This document shows, piece by piece, positions 1-9,352 of a DNA stretch of 24,366 bases. The notes below the pieces were generated by a model. The model was given only the letters and a program-made list of their open reading frames with translations, ran no database searches and was not told the origin of the DNA. The number at the start of each line of letters is the position of its first letter. Position 1 is the first letter of the stretch. The stretch comes from Silene noctiflora (lineage: Eukaryota; Streptophyta; Magnoliopsida; Caryophyllales; Caryophyllaceae): positions 13,616 through 37,981 of the forward strand of contig VHZZ01001321.1 in assembly GCA_009801015.1 (NCBI GenBank), read 5' to 3'. The translations under genes and the position numbers were made by a program.

Positions 1-44
1 CTAATTGCGAAAAATTGTGGTTGGAAATGTACGTATGAATGTAG

Positions 45-3000
45 GGCTTTTGAGGTGTGGGAAGAGTTGCAGATTAAGATGGATAAACTACCTGAGAACA
101 GACTTAAAGAGAGGAAATATTGCACCTCATGAAGAGGATATCATCATTAAGCTCCATGCAACTTTGGGTAATAGGTTAGTAATTTTCTACTATTGTTTAA
201 CCGTAATTATAGTGTAAGATAGTTTCATTATTTTTTAAGACGTTTCCTTTACACTTTTATTGATAATAATAAATTAATAAATTTAACGGGTGAAATAATC
301 TTATATTATAAAAACTTGCAATTTTAGGAGAACGGAAAAAAGCAAAAATTTGATATATACAAAGTATTTGGTACTCCGTATAGGGGTCGTTTGGTTTACC
401 TACTAAAAAACACAGGAAGTATAATTCAAAAAACACAGGAAGTATAATTCATGTGAATTGCAAAATTGGTGACTTCTTTGGTTTCATTGATTGACGTGAA
501 TTGAAATTTCCCATAAATTCTAATTCTTTCATAACGGAGGAAGTTATTTACCTAGCTTCCCCTTAGATAAGCGAGAATACCTGCCTACATGAATTGCAAT
601 TCAAATATGCAACTAATCAAGTGGAAGAGGGTTGTGTCGTTGTGAGACGTTACAAGCTTGCGACCGTCACAAGCAAGAGGGGTTGATTTGTGACGGATAA
701 AATCTATCACAAACTATTGACGTGAGACAAAAAGACAAGTGGGAGGAGCAAGTTGGAGGGCAAGTGGAAGAGGGTTGTGAGACGTGATTAGCAAGATGGA
801 CTGTTTTAAGTTAGCTTGCCTTTTTTTTTTTTTATATATATATATATATACACGGAGTATGTATATTTAACAATGCCTTTGTTTAATTAATTAGAGGCTA
901 GACTAAAATTTTATTTTTTCCAAAAAAAACATATAAAAAAATTGTAAAAAAAATTTGTTAGAAAAATTGTCGTAGGAGTTTTTTTTGACCGAACAAACTT
1001 TGATTAATCATATCTCTTGATCACGAATTCCAAGCTCCACAATTCTTTTTTTTCAAGTTTTAGTTCTCGGAAATATGATCAATTTAGAAGAAGAAAATGC
1101 ACTTTATGAGCTCGTGAACACGAGGTTTGGCCTTAAAAGTTCTCCGAATCAAAAAATTGGATATTTCGGACAAAATGTCAAACCTCAAGAAGACCTCGCT
1201 CATTTTCCGAGAGAAACAAACTACTCCGTAATTTATTGCACTAAGCTACTTATTCACAAGTTGTAGAAGTGTTTAGTACTGCAGTGTAGGCCGTTAGGCC
1301 ACGCTTTATAAACTTTTATGAAATTAAACACAAGTTGTAATACAAATCTTCCTAGTTCTGTGGTTGATGGCCATTTCTCTAACACAAACCAACTGTGGTT
1401 GAGAAACCATTTTAATTGTATGTGTTTCGTAGGTCCCTGAAGTTCTGTCAACTACTCCTAATAATTTAGTAATTTATGAACTTAAACTTCAAAACAGACC
1501 ACTATATGGAGGAAAATATGTAAATGTGTGTGCAAGGAAACCTTGAAACCCTTTTGTTAGACCTTTGCTGCTCTAGTGTACACACTTTATAATACTCCAT
1601 AGTATAATAATGTCCGCTTTTGTCAAATCCTCACAAATTTACTCTTTAAACTCTTTCTAAAAATGTATCGTACTATTATATTTGGTGAACACTTATAAGA
1701 TGTTATTTCATCTTTACAAATTACATCACTGATGTGAGACTTCAATTTTTACCTAACAGAACCAGTTAACATAAAAATGAATATCAAAGGAAGTGTATCG
1801 CCAATTAATGACTAAAAAGACTCTGTTTTACAAATGTGCTTATATAAAAGAAAGTGTTTGATAATATACTCGAATAGCAATTACTTGACTCAATTTCCAC
1901 TTGATTTACTGATTTTTAATTTTAACAGTATTTTTTTTTTCAATTTCAACTTTTTTTGGACTCTACTCGTGGTAGGTCTTCAGATTTTACCCCTTCTTAC
2001 TAATAGCACTCGCTCGTAAGTAGATGTCTCGATCTGTGTACTACTCCTAATGAATATGGATTAATGTTAATATGTTAGATTGTTATCTAATAGAAATATT
2101 TATAATAGTTGGACCGGCCTCAACCATCACCTTAAGGTAATGGTTGAGGCCGGTCCAACTATTATAAATATTTCTATTATTCAACCAACACCTTAAGGTG
2201 ATGGTTGGGGCCGGTCCAACTATTATAAATATTTCTATTATTATCACATCCAATTTTTCCTTTTAGCCAAATTGAGCTAAACAGTAGTAACGACTTTGAA
2301 AGTATTGGGGTCCTTACACAAGATTCTGAATCTTACAATAACTGTTTGCTAAATGTTAATTAGCTAAATGCCACAACATTTGATCGATACTACTACACCG
2401 ATCAAAATTTATTGGTCATATGGATTCTTACACGTCACATTTTTTAATTATTAGGTGGTCCGCTATAGCCGGACAATTGCCAGGAAGAACAGATAACGAA
2501 ATTAAGAATTACTGGAATTCTCATTTGAGCAGGAGAATACACACAATTAGAAGACCGAATGGTGAAGAAAAAATCGTAAACCTAACCCACGTAAGCGCAC
2601 CACCTAGACGTCGAGGTGGTAGAACGAGCCGAGCTGCCATGCAAAGGAATAAAGCCAACAATAGCCTAAATAATAATAGCATTGTGAGTCCCATTTTAGC
2701 AAGAAATGAAGGTAATTTAGTAGAAGACAAAACGATGATGTCTGAGAAAGAGTCAGAGTTGTTGGAAATTGAAGACATAATCATGAGCCTTGATGGGCCA
2801 CTGTACACAACAAGTGAGGTCAATGTGATGGGAACTAATGGGGTCAGTCCATTTGGGCCCAGTAAAATTAGTGGGCCCAGTGAAATTAATGGGCTCATGA
2901 ATATGGGCCCACTTAAGGATTCTCGAGAACAAAGTTGCTCAAGTACATTTAATGGTGGGGGAGTAGGCTCAACACCTTCATCATCTCCTTGCTTTGATCA

Positions 3001-3172
3001 TCTTGATTGTGATGGTAATAAGGAAATTGGGAGGGGTAATGATAAGGAGCAAATTGTTTCTTGGTTGTGGGAGAATAATGAGAATTATTTGGAAAATCGA
3101 GTTCTTTCTGACATGGCAGCAAATGTGGATGCCGAGTTAGAAGAAGCTATGCTTGAATGGCTTCTCTCATGA
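45..3172 (+). CDS. MYB12: R2R3-MYB transcription factor, subgroup 7 (flavonol regulator, MYB12/MYB11/MYB111-like), 5' partial
   Basis: Visible exons are 45-174 (end of R2 and first half of R3) and 2455-3172 (rest of R3, C-terminal region, stop TGA at 3170-3172). The intron between them splits the Arg codon of LGN-R-WS, and the exon at 45 starts inside the Gly of GLLRCGKSC; both are standard R2R3-MYB intron sites. Exon 1 with the ATG and most of R2 lies before the window. About 282 residues are visible. Seen: [15 protein letters not shown], then [20 protein letters not shown]. The subgroup 7 motif GRTSRAAMQ is encoded near 2618-2644 (usual form GRTSRxxMK), and the protein ends in WLLS, the second subgroup 7 signature. 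An acidic [12 protein letters not shown] stretch resembles the C-terminal region of AtMYB12. Known for the family: nuclear activators of CHS, CHI, F3H and FLS in flavonol synthesis, acting without a bHLH partner. The R3 bHLH-binding signature is degenerate here, which agrees. The subgroup is near certain; which paralogue is not. Confidence 0.9.
405..450. repeat. Perfect 23-bp tandem duplication
   Basis: Two identical 23-bp units, 405-427 and 428-450, start with A6 followed by CACAGGAAGTATAATTC. It looks like a recent local duplication inside the MYB intron. Confidence 0.9.
630..800. mobile_element. MITE fragment, GTCACAAG family
   Basis: The segment contains GACCGTCACAAGCAAGAGG, TTTGTGACGGATAAAATC, AAGTGGGAGGAGCAAG and two TTGTGAGACGT motifs. 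These words recur in the same style at 5089-5180, 5955-6125 and 6698-6865, so this appears to be a degraded member of one local MITE family. Confidence 0.4.
823..850. repeat. Poly(T) then TA microsatellite
   Basis: A run of Ts is followed directly by about nine TA units, a simple repeat in the MYB intron. Confidence 0.8.
2088..2242. repeat. Foldback: 92-bp near-perfect palindrome plus a duplicated right arm
   Basis: Positions 2088-2179 form an inverted repeat with 46-nt arms centred on CCTTAAGG (2130-2137). By hand pairing the only mismatch is 2128 against 2139. The outer arms read AATAGAAATATTTATAATAG and the inner arms include TTGGACCGGCC. The right arm is then repeated directly from about 2195 to 2242 (GGCCGGTCCAACTATT again), around a second CCTTAAGG at 2191-2198. 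In the transcript this would be a long hairpin. It resembles a foldback MITE; no clear target-site duplication was found. Confidence 0.75.
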
Positions 3173-3514
3173 GTTAGTAGAATTAGGAGTAACTAAAAGT
3201 TAGAAAGGTGTGCCAGAAAAATAATCTTGGTTTTGGTGAACCAGGTTATAAGGTTGTTCTAAATATGATGTTAACCTGGTTTGAACCCTGGTTATACAAG
3301 TACCAATCCTCATGATTTAACTATCTCAACAAGCTGACATTTACGGAAAAATATTCTCGTTAGTATTTGTGTTTTTTGGCTAGTTTGAATCGGGTGAATA
3401 TGTGGTTGTTTGGAGAATGTAGAATTGTACGAAGTACTTTTTTCTCATTTGGAATGTCCAAGTCTCACATATTTCCTCTGTATGGGTGATGAAAAGAAAT
3501 TGTAACTCTTTGTT
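3173..3514 (+). other. MYB 3' UTR and downstream flank
   Basis: There is no coding potential. The transcript end cannot be placed with confidence; several AATAAA-like words occur, for example AAATAAAATA near 3556. An imperfect GGTGAACCAGGTT / AACCTGGTTTGAACC arrangement lies at 3235-3288. Confidence 0.4.
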
Positions 3515-3518
3515 TAGG

Positions 3519-4248
3519 ATGGTGATAGGGCGTCACCATAATTAAAGAAAATGAAAAATAAAATATTTATTTTTGTTTTTTGCGCCAAAGTTTGAAGGGT
3601 ATGTATGTAATTATATATCTTTTCAAGTCAACATCTATTCATGTAATTAAAATAAAACTATGACTAACCTAAAATTTACCTATAATAATATTATACACCG
3701 AAGTAATTCATTTAATAGTAAATTAATTTACGTCGAATTATCTTCATTAGTGATTACATTTCTTCATTATCATATTGTTTTCTTCATCTATCATCTATTG
3801 AGTTCTTCAACTTCAAGCCAACAAAATGCATAATCGATTGAGTTTGATGCTAAATTGAAATCGATTCCGTTTGATTTATCATAATTCAATGATTTAAAAC
3901 CATCTCCAACATGTGTTTATAAAACGAAGTTAGATAATTAGTTTATTAAGTGAATTCTTACGCTCGAATTAAACATCATTCCCACACTCCCAAAGTTCAT
4001 CTATTACTGATTGGCATCATCAGGAAATTAGTTTGTTTTGTCTTTGATCTGTTAAATGCATCATTAATCCGAAACGGTGTACGCAAATCAGTATGAACAT
4101 GTTTGTTACAACTTTAAATTCCTAAACTACCCATTTTACTAATTAGTTTGAAATTCAAATTTTATGGGAGAGAATTAAAAATAGATAAGCAATTTACCAC
4201 AATAACCCTGGTGGCGCCCTATTTAAGAACCACCAGATGACGTCATCT
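3519..4248. mobile_element. Possible non-autonomous DNA element with related hairpin ends
   Basis: The left end holds GGTGATAGGGCGTCACC. The right end, read on the opposite strand, holds ATAGGGCGCCACCAG, so an ATAGGGCG(T/C)CACC core occurs at both ends in inverted orientation about 0.7 kb apart. Each end can also fold: GGTGA with TCACC on the left, CTGGTGG (4208-4214) with CCACCAG (4230-4236) on the right. The interior is AT-rich without an ORF. No target duplication was found. Confidence 0.3.
4235..4248. promoter_or_regulatory. 14-bp perfect palindrome containing TGACGTCA
   Basis: AGATGACGTCATCT is fully self-complementary. Its core TGACGTCA is the classical bZIP (TGA/CRE-type) binding palindrome. 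It lies over 8 kb from the next downstream gene start and about 1 kb after the MYB stop, so it may simply be a transposon end and not a working site. Confidence 0.35.
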
Positions 4249-4250
4249 CA

Positions 4251-4270
4251 TTTTTTTTTTTTTTTTTTTT
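4251..4270. repeat. Poly(T) tract, 20 nt
   Basis: A run of 20 Ts directly follows the palindrome-bearing element end. It could be the poly(A) tail of a retroposed element on the other strand, or a simple repeat. Confidence 0.8.
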
Positions 4271-4521
4271 ATTGTTTGGAACACATAAATCACAAAAAAT
4301 ATACTAAATACAAGGTTATTAAATTGACGCAACTTAACTTGACAAGTGATTTATCCAAGGCACTAAATAAATTTGTGCAAGACAATTAGTTGTATTGATC
4401 ATTGCCTTGAACAACTTATTGCCTTCAATAAATCAATTTACTTGAATAAATCACTTCCTACTTTGTTGTGTACATCTTACCATTTATTGCAAAGAAAAGG
4501 AGAAATGTTCCACAAATACTA

Positions 4522-4570
4522 TTATACAATCTGTTGTATAAACTATTATATTATACAACCTGTTGTATAA
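4522..4570. repeat. Two 20-bp near-identical palindromes
   Basis: TTATACAATCTGTTGTATAA at 4522-4541 and TTATACAACCTGTTGTATAA at 4551-4570 differ by one base, and each is close to self-complementary. A related TATACAACTGGTTGTAG occurs near 4826. They are probably ends of small DNA elements inserted near each other. Confidence 0.6.
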
Positions 4571-5088
4571 GAGCATTGTACATCCATAACAAATCTGACT
4601 GAGCTTATGTGTATTTTTTGGAGCTTTTATAACTTTTGATTTATATTTAAAAAATTTAATGTCAAAATTAAAACTTAATTGAGATTATATATACTATTCT
4701 TGAGTTTTATTATAATTTTTTAGAACAAATCTTTTTTATAATAGAGCTCAGATTCATTCAAATAAAAATCGTAATGTATATGTTTAAGATCAAATAATTC
4801 ATTATAAAGCTCAGATTCTCTTCTATACAACTGGTTGTAGTCTCCTTACTGGAAATGTTCTTACCATTTATCGTAAAGAAAATGAGTATATTTTTTTTGT
4901 TACTATATTTTCCTTAGGGTGCAAAGCCCCTCTATTTTAGGTTGATTTTAAGCAAAACAAAGAGACAAAACAACTAATTAAGAGGAGTAATAATTGAACG
5001 AAGGAAACAAAAGCTATAGAGAGTACCTAGGTTAATTCTGTGAAAAATATAGATTGGTGCAATAAATAAGCACAAATTCTCATTTAAT
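4571..5088. other. AT-rich spacer, no gene seen
   Basis: I see no coding potential, RNA gene or clear repeat border here beyond the TATACAACTGGTTGTAG word near 4826. Confidence 0.5.
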
Positions 5089-5180
5089 CCGTCACAAGCT
5101 TGTGAGGTGAAACAATTTTGTAAGTGGAAAGGCAAGTGGGGAGGGATTGTGAGACGTCATAAGTTTGTGACCGTCACAAG
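5089..5180. mobile_element. MITE fragment, GTCACAAG family
   Basis: CCGTCACAAGCTTGTGAGG at the left and TTTGTGACCGTCACAAGC at the right enclose AAGTGGAAAGGCAAGTGGGG and TTGTGAGACGTCATAAG. The wording matches the segment at 630-800 in the MYB intron. Confidence 0.4.
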
Positions 5181-5218
5181 CAAAACAGGCTGATAAATAA
5201 GTCAATAGTCGGTTAAAG

Positions 5219-5348
5219 TGTTAGTTACAAAAGTTTAACTAACTCAAGACTATATAAGCATGAATGTATATGATACAATTACATACTTCTGTAATAACAC
5301 AATACAATATTCTCTATTAATCTTTTATGTTTAAATTCTGTTACAACA
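5219..5348 (+). mobile_element. Possible small solo LTR
   Basis: The stretch opens with TGTTAGTTACAAAAG, carries a TATATAAG box at 5251 about 30 nt in, and ends in TTCTGTTACAACA, giving a TG...CA outline. The T-rich body with CAATACAATATTCTC before the end looks like a short Copia or TRIM LTR. No 5-bp target duplication could be matched and no internal region or second LTR is present. Confidence 0.25.
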
Positions 5349-5950
5349 ACATTCATAATCTTCATCAATCATAAAAATCATTAATCAACAGAGGTCAATT
5401 TCATCAATTCAACTTACAAATGCGAATCTAAATGAACAAAATTGAAAGTTTTAATAAAAGGTGTTTTTAGGGTTTTTATTTGAATGCTGAAATATGTTAA
5501 AATAATGAGTAATTCTTATATATTAAACCTTCTCTAATTAAAACGCGATTTTAATTAATTAAAACGTTCAGCAAAAGCGACCCAGATCAAGTGACCAAGG
5601 ACGCAAGTCGATCGACTCAGGCTTCAGCTGGTCGGTCGTCCTACACCTCCTGACGCATGTTTTTACTTCTGTCCTCTTCGTTCCAAGCTTTGGTAGTTAT
5701 TCCGCTACCTCTGACCTCTTTTAGACAGTCCCCAAGCTCCTTTAACAACTAAAACTCAGGTTAAGTATCCTTAAATCCCTTCATGTCTCGGATACGGCTA
5801 GTAAATACATAATTTGGGCTACATTTCCTGCAAAATCAACATACAATCCAAACTCGAATTATGATCATATGTCGATATCTTACCATATCGACACATATCT
5901 CAACAAGACTCGAGCTGCAGTAATAATTTTAAGTGCTTTTACAATACATA
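5349..5950. other. Spacer without recognisable gene
   Basis: Mixed-composition intergenic DNA. A GC-richer patch at 5570-5640 contains AAGTCGATCGACTCAGG and GGTCGGTCGTCC, wording typical of plant repeats, but I could not delimit an element. ATATCGACACATAT-type inverted words lie near 5868-5900. Confidence 0.4.
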
Positions 5951-5954
5951 AATT

Positions 5955-6125
5955 CTCATTGAAAACGGGTATTATCTTTCTTAAACTGAAGACGAAGAGT
6001 ACCCCTCTCATAATATGCAAATGACACTATTTATTGGGTGCTTCATTTCCCCCTACTTGTCCTCTCACTTGTCTTCTTATAAAAGGGACATTACCCGTCT
6101 TCAGTTTATGACAGATAGTGTCCGT
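5955..6125. mobile_element. MITE, GTCACAAG family
   Basis: The left arm begins TCATTGAAAACGG (5956) and continues TTAAACTGAAGACGAAGAG. The right arm has CCGTCTTCAGTTTATGAC followed by AGATAGTGTCCGTCAC, so CGTCTTCAGTTTA pairs with TAAACTGAAGACG. The centre contains ACTTGTCCTCTCACTTGTC. It shares its left end with the element at 6698. Confidence 0.55.
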
Positions 6126-6697
6126 CACAAATAAAACGCTTTGTTTACAATAACACGAGGCCGGCCATGAACGCACTTGTTGGTAGCTAATAGACACATG
6201 AAGTAACCATGCATGTTGTACAAGTTGACAAATAGAAGACAACCCCCATAATGAATGTCAACCTCGAAGAATCAATATCCACAGCTAAGAAGATATAAAA
6301 TGGAGTGACAACATTTATACAAGAAATGGGGCGCAATTAATATTAAACCATTGCATATATGTGACCAACAACAATCATAACCTTAACATTTTCCTAGGTA
6401 CAAATTGAATTATATGCCCTTTGCATGCCAATAAACAGTGCATATATATTAATTATGATAGTGAAAGCTAATTCAAACACCCCTTTCTACACGTTAGTGC
6501 GAGTTATTAAGGCTCGGTTCTTTCCGGCTTTATTTTTATTCAGTTTACTTTAGCTATATTTATCTCATATAACTTCAGCGTGAAAAAAACAGGGTCTAAT
6601 TATATGTCAAAATAGAGAGATAGCGAGATATAAGATAAAACACGAAAATATGACGGGAAATCCAAACTTTGAGCTATGATAAAAAGTCCACAAATTT

Positions 6698-6865
6698 TCA
6701 TTGAAAACGGACACTATCCGTCACAAGCTGAAAATGGATATCGTCTCTCTCACAATATACAAGTGACAAATCAGGTGGAAATTAAATGGAGAGAGGGGTA
6801 CTATCCGTGATATTGTGAGAGGGGTACTATCCGTGTTCAGTTTGTGACGAATAGTGCCTCAATGA
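6698..6865. mobile_element. MITE, GTCACAAG family, about 168 bp, with visible inverted ends
   Basis: The left end is TCATTGAAAACGGACACTAT followed by CCGTCACAAGCTGAA. The right end, read in reverse complement, is TCATTGAGGCACTAT followed by TCGTCACAAACTGAA. Inside, a 19-bp direct repeat GAGAGGGGTACTATCCGTG occurs at 6791-6809 and 6817-6835. No coding capacity. Confidence 0.6.
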
Positions 6866-6935
6866 GACAAGTTGTATGAAGTTAGGGTGTTAAAATGGTG
6901 ATGGAACATTTTGGGAGACGTAATAGCAATGAAGC

Positions 6936-6937
<2 letters not shown>

Positions 6938-6972
<35 letters not shown>
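6938..6972. repeat. (ATA)n microsatellite, about 11 units
   Basis: An uninterrupted trinucleotide ATA run of about 35 nt. The matching poly-isoleucine reading frame on the minus strand is an artefact of this repeat. Confidence 0.9.
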
Positions 6973-6973
<1 letters not shown>

Positions 6974-7516
6974 TTGAAAAAGACGAAATTAAAATAGTCC
7001 CACACACTCCATAACACAATTTTTCTCTGATTTAATTTATTTCCAGTCAATTCAAATAAAAACTTACGGAGTATGTGAGATTATTATGTACCTTCGACGA
7101 TATATTCAATGTCCTATGTATCATCGTTTAATAACAGTGTTGACAATTTGATTCTATGCACGTAATGGTTTCCCTCAAAATTTGCTATCCAAACTCGTTT
7201 TAAACGAAAATTTGTGATAAATGTGATGATCACTTATCTCTTCCTAATTATTTTTTGGTTGTCCATACGTTTATCACAAATTCACAATCAAATTATTAGT
7301 CCACGTCACCCTTTAACCTATAATAAATTCAAAAGAGTACAATTTAATTACGTAGTGAGCGATGGTGAAAATTTTCATAAATCTTGGCGAAATGCAACCA
7401 AATTAGAATTTAGTCATCATAAAGTATAGTTTTCATACATATGAATTTAACCTATCTATTTGCCATATAACAATGAAAAAACATTTTACACCCAACCGGA
7501 GTAGTATACTTCCAGA
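6973..7516. other. AT-rich spacer, no gene seen
   Basis: Only a TACGGAGTA 9-mer at 7065-7073 stands out. A 71-codon open frame at 7214-7429 has no recognisable domain and ordinary AT-rich composition, so I do not call it. Confidence 0.5.
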
Positions 7517-7853
7517 TAGGGTTATAAACGAGCCAATCTGAAATCGGATATCAGCTCGAAATTTTTAACTTGAGCTTGGCTCGAAGCTCGTCGAGTTAAA
7601 AAAATTCAAGCTTGGTTCATTTTGTCATTTTGTCATTATATTATTTTCTCTTTTTCACCTTTTGAATCTTACTAAATATATATTTCAAAAAAAAAAAAAA
7701 AAAAAAGAAGGTTACAAAATACTAAAAACTATTAATATTATAGTATAAAAATTATAAAAAAAAAATTAAAATTATAAACGAACTTCTGAGCCGAGGCTTG
7801 CTGAGCTGGGCCTTGGCTGGTATTTAGCCAAACTCAGATCATTTACGGCCCTA
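7517..7853. mobile_element. hAT-like non-autonomous element, 337 bp
   Basis: The left end reads TAGGGTTATAAACGAGCC and the right end, in reverse complement, TAGGGCCGTAAATGATC. The interior has inverted GAGCTTGGCTCGAAGCTCG-style and GAGCCGAGGCTTGCTGAGC words, typical of the plant repeat whose ends read TAGGG(Y)YGTAAACGAGC. The flanks CTTCCAGA and CTAGATGA are only half alike, so the 8-bp target duplication is not convincing. Confidence 0.5.
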
Positions 7854-8099
7854 CTAGATGAGTCAGTATCACACCACTTCATATGTATGACTGGCTATCT
7901 ACATAGTATAAAAGATGAGTCATTTTAAGCATTCTTATTGGTTCCTATATTTTAGGTGATGGAAAACTTATTTGAGGGAAGGAACCCCACGTTCTATATG
8001 AGGGATTTAATTAATATCTTTGGTTGTGCATTTCATTGTGCATGAGCATAATAAAACTATACATTAAAAAGAATACATTATACAATTATACAATTATAC

Positions 8100-9261
8100 A
8101 TTCCAGTGATTACATCGATAGACATTGGGAAAAAAATTAAGAAAAGGAAAAGCAGTTTTAATCAAAGACTCGATGAAAGCATATTGCATTGTTAATTACG
8201 AGTATTATAATGCATAGTGGGAGTAGTAGGATTTAATTAACACCCAATGAGAATTATTTTCTACTTATATGAATGCCAGATCCAAAGAAAAAAAATAAAA
8301 GGGTAATTATCAGCATTTTTCTTGGTGACGTAAATTTTGTTAAATCAAATTGTCAAAATGTTCCTTAAAATAATCTGATCATTAATCAAACAAAAATTTT
8401 CAATTATTAATCAACATTAAACAAGTTCGAAATACCACATCAAAATGTAGTTTTTTTTTTTTTTTTTTTTTTTTTGTGAAGTAAAATAAAAAAAATTCAA
8501 ACTTNACTTGCCACAAATAAATTATTTACAAATGTTCTAGATTACTAATATTTTTGGATAAAACTTACACAACACCTATACTCAAAAAAATTGTAAAACT
8601 AATTCAAAAATTACTACTACTAACCAAAAATTAAGTCTATGCACATGCAAACAAAGATTTTCCTTCTTTATATCANATTATTGTACTTTTAAAATCGTTA
8701 ACTAAATAATCTAAAAATCATATTTTAATAGGTTAATTCTTATAAATTTAATGTATACATAGTGCATTTTAATATTCATTTTCTTTATTATCGAAAACTT
8801 TAAAAAGTAGGTCCGTGCAAAATTGCACTGGTTTAAAACTAATAAAATTTAGAGTGTTTGACATAAACATTTTGTGTGTATCAATTATATATAACAACAT
8901 GTCAACATTGTACTCTTTAATTGCGTTCTGTATTTACCAATGGACAATGATTAATGGTAAAATTTNTTTAAAAATCAAACCGTGCAAAATTNTNTGAATA
9001 TCGTACGGAGTAATTTTTTAACAACTCGTGCATTTTCGAGTTTTTGTAACNTTTTGGATTTACTTATATATTTTGTAACAATTTGGCATATGATGGTGCT
9101 GATTAGTAACTTAAATTATGTGTACNCCAAATTTTTAATTGTAGACTTATTTTTTTTGTCACAATATTGAACATTTAATCACAATTATTTATATGCTAAT
9201 GTATCCACTGATAACACCTATTATTACGACCCGTGCATTTTTTGCACGGGTTTAACACTAG
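8100..9261 (+). mobile_element. Helitron-like non-autonomous remnant with 3' hairpin and CTAG end
   Basis: At 9229-9251 ACCCGTGCA, five Ts and TGCACGGGT form a 9-bp stem. Six bases later comes CTAG (9258-9261) followed by T, the standard Helitron 3' end (hairpin, short spacer, CTRR, insertion before T). The 5' end (TC after A) could not be located, so the start given is arbitrary. Related, more decayed ends lie at 8813-8842, 8979-8998 and 9024-9050. A T25 tract lies at 8451-8475. No Rep/helicase coding sequence is present. Seven of the ten Ns in the window fall here. Confidence 0.5.
8813..8842 (+). mobile_element. Second Helitron-like 3' end
   Basis: CCGTGCAAAATTGCAC forms a short hairpin, followed by TGGTTTAAAACTAA and T. 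The CTAA at 8839-8842 fits CTRR, and the wording parallels the intact end at 9229-9261. It suggests nested or adjacent insertions of the same family. Confidence 0.4.
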
Positions 9262-9313
9262 TATGAACATTAAATATATATATTTTTGTCAAATAAGCGC
9301 GCTTATGTCGCGG

Positions 9314-9346
9314 GTGAGAATCGAACCCTCAACTTCATGGTTGGAG
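9314..9346 (-). mobile_element. Possible tRNA-derived SINE head fragment (B-box)
   Basis: On the minus strand the sequence reads ACCATGAAGTTGAGGGTTCGATTCTCACC. It contains GGTTCGATTC, a pol III B-box (GGTTCRANYYC) in the setting common to plant SINE heads. No A-box was found at the expected distance, so the fragment is truncated. Confidence 0.3.
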
Positions 9347-9352
9347 TGACCT

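Larger units (their letters stand above)
372..859. mobile_element. Possible MITE bounded by TACTCCGTA-type ends
   Basis: The left end at 372 reads TACTCCGTATAGGGG. The right end, read on the other strand from 859, is TACTCCGTGTATAT. An inner GGGGTCGTTTGGTT at 382-395 is a start commonly seen in plant MITEs. No good matching right terminus for that inner motif was found, so the borders are uncertain. Confidence 0.3.
175..2454 (+). other. Long MYB intron 2 (about 2.28 kb) filled with repeat remnants
   Basis: The donor is AG|GTTAGT and the acceptor ATTATTAG|GTGG. This intron is usually of the order of 100 bp to a few hundred bp in plant R2R3-MYB genes, so it is enlarged here. It holds a 23-bp tandem repeat, a MITE-like segment, a TA microsatellite and a large foldback, listed separately. 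In the remaining stretch from 860 to about 2080 I recognise no gene, only AT-rich sequence and one TACTCCGTA 9-mer at 1222-1230. Confidence 0.85.

Noticed and set aside
1075..1266. 63-codon plus-strand frame in the MYB intron
   Set aside because: No domain is recognisable and it sits within intronic DNA; chance is likely at this length.
2420..2454. An ATG at 2420 in frame with the last MYB exon, which could start a separate 250-aa protein
   Set aside because: Conserved MYB splice position and phase at 2455 join this exon to 45-174; a start at 2420 would give a MYB lacking most of its DNA-binding domain.
2521..2898. 125-codon minus-strand frame in the MYB exon
   Set aside because: It is a shadow of the MYB coding strand with no recognisable domain.
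6027..6242. 71-codon minus-strand frame
   Set aside because: It lies in MITE sequence and has no domain.
9310..9350. A tRNA gene on the minus strand
   Set aside because: Only a B-box-like word is present; no A-box, acceptor stem or anticodon arm can be drawn.
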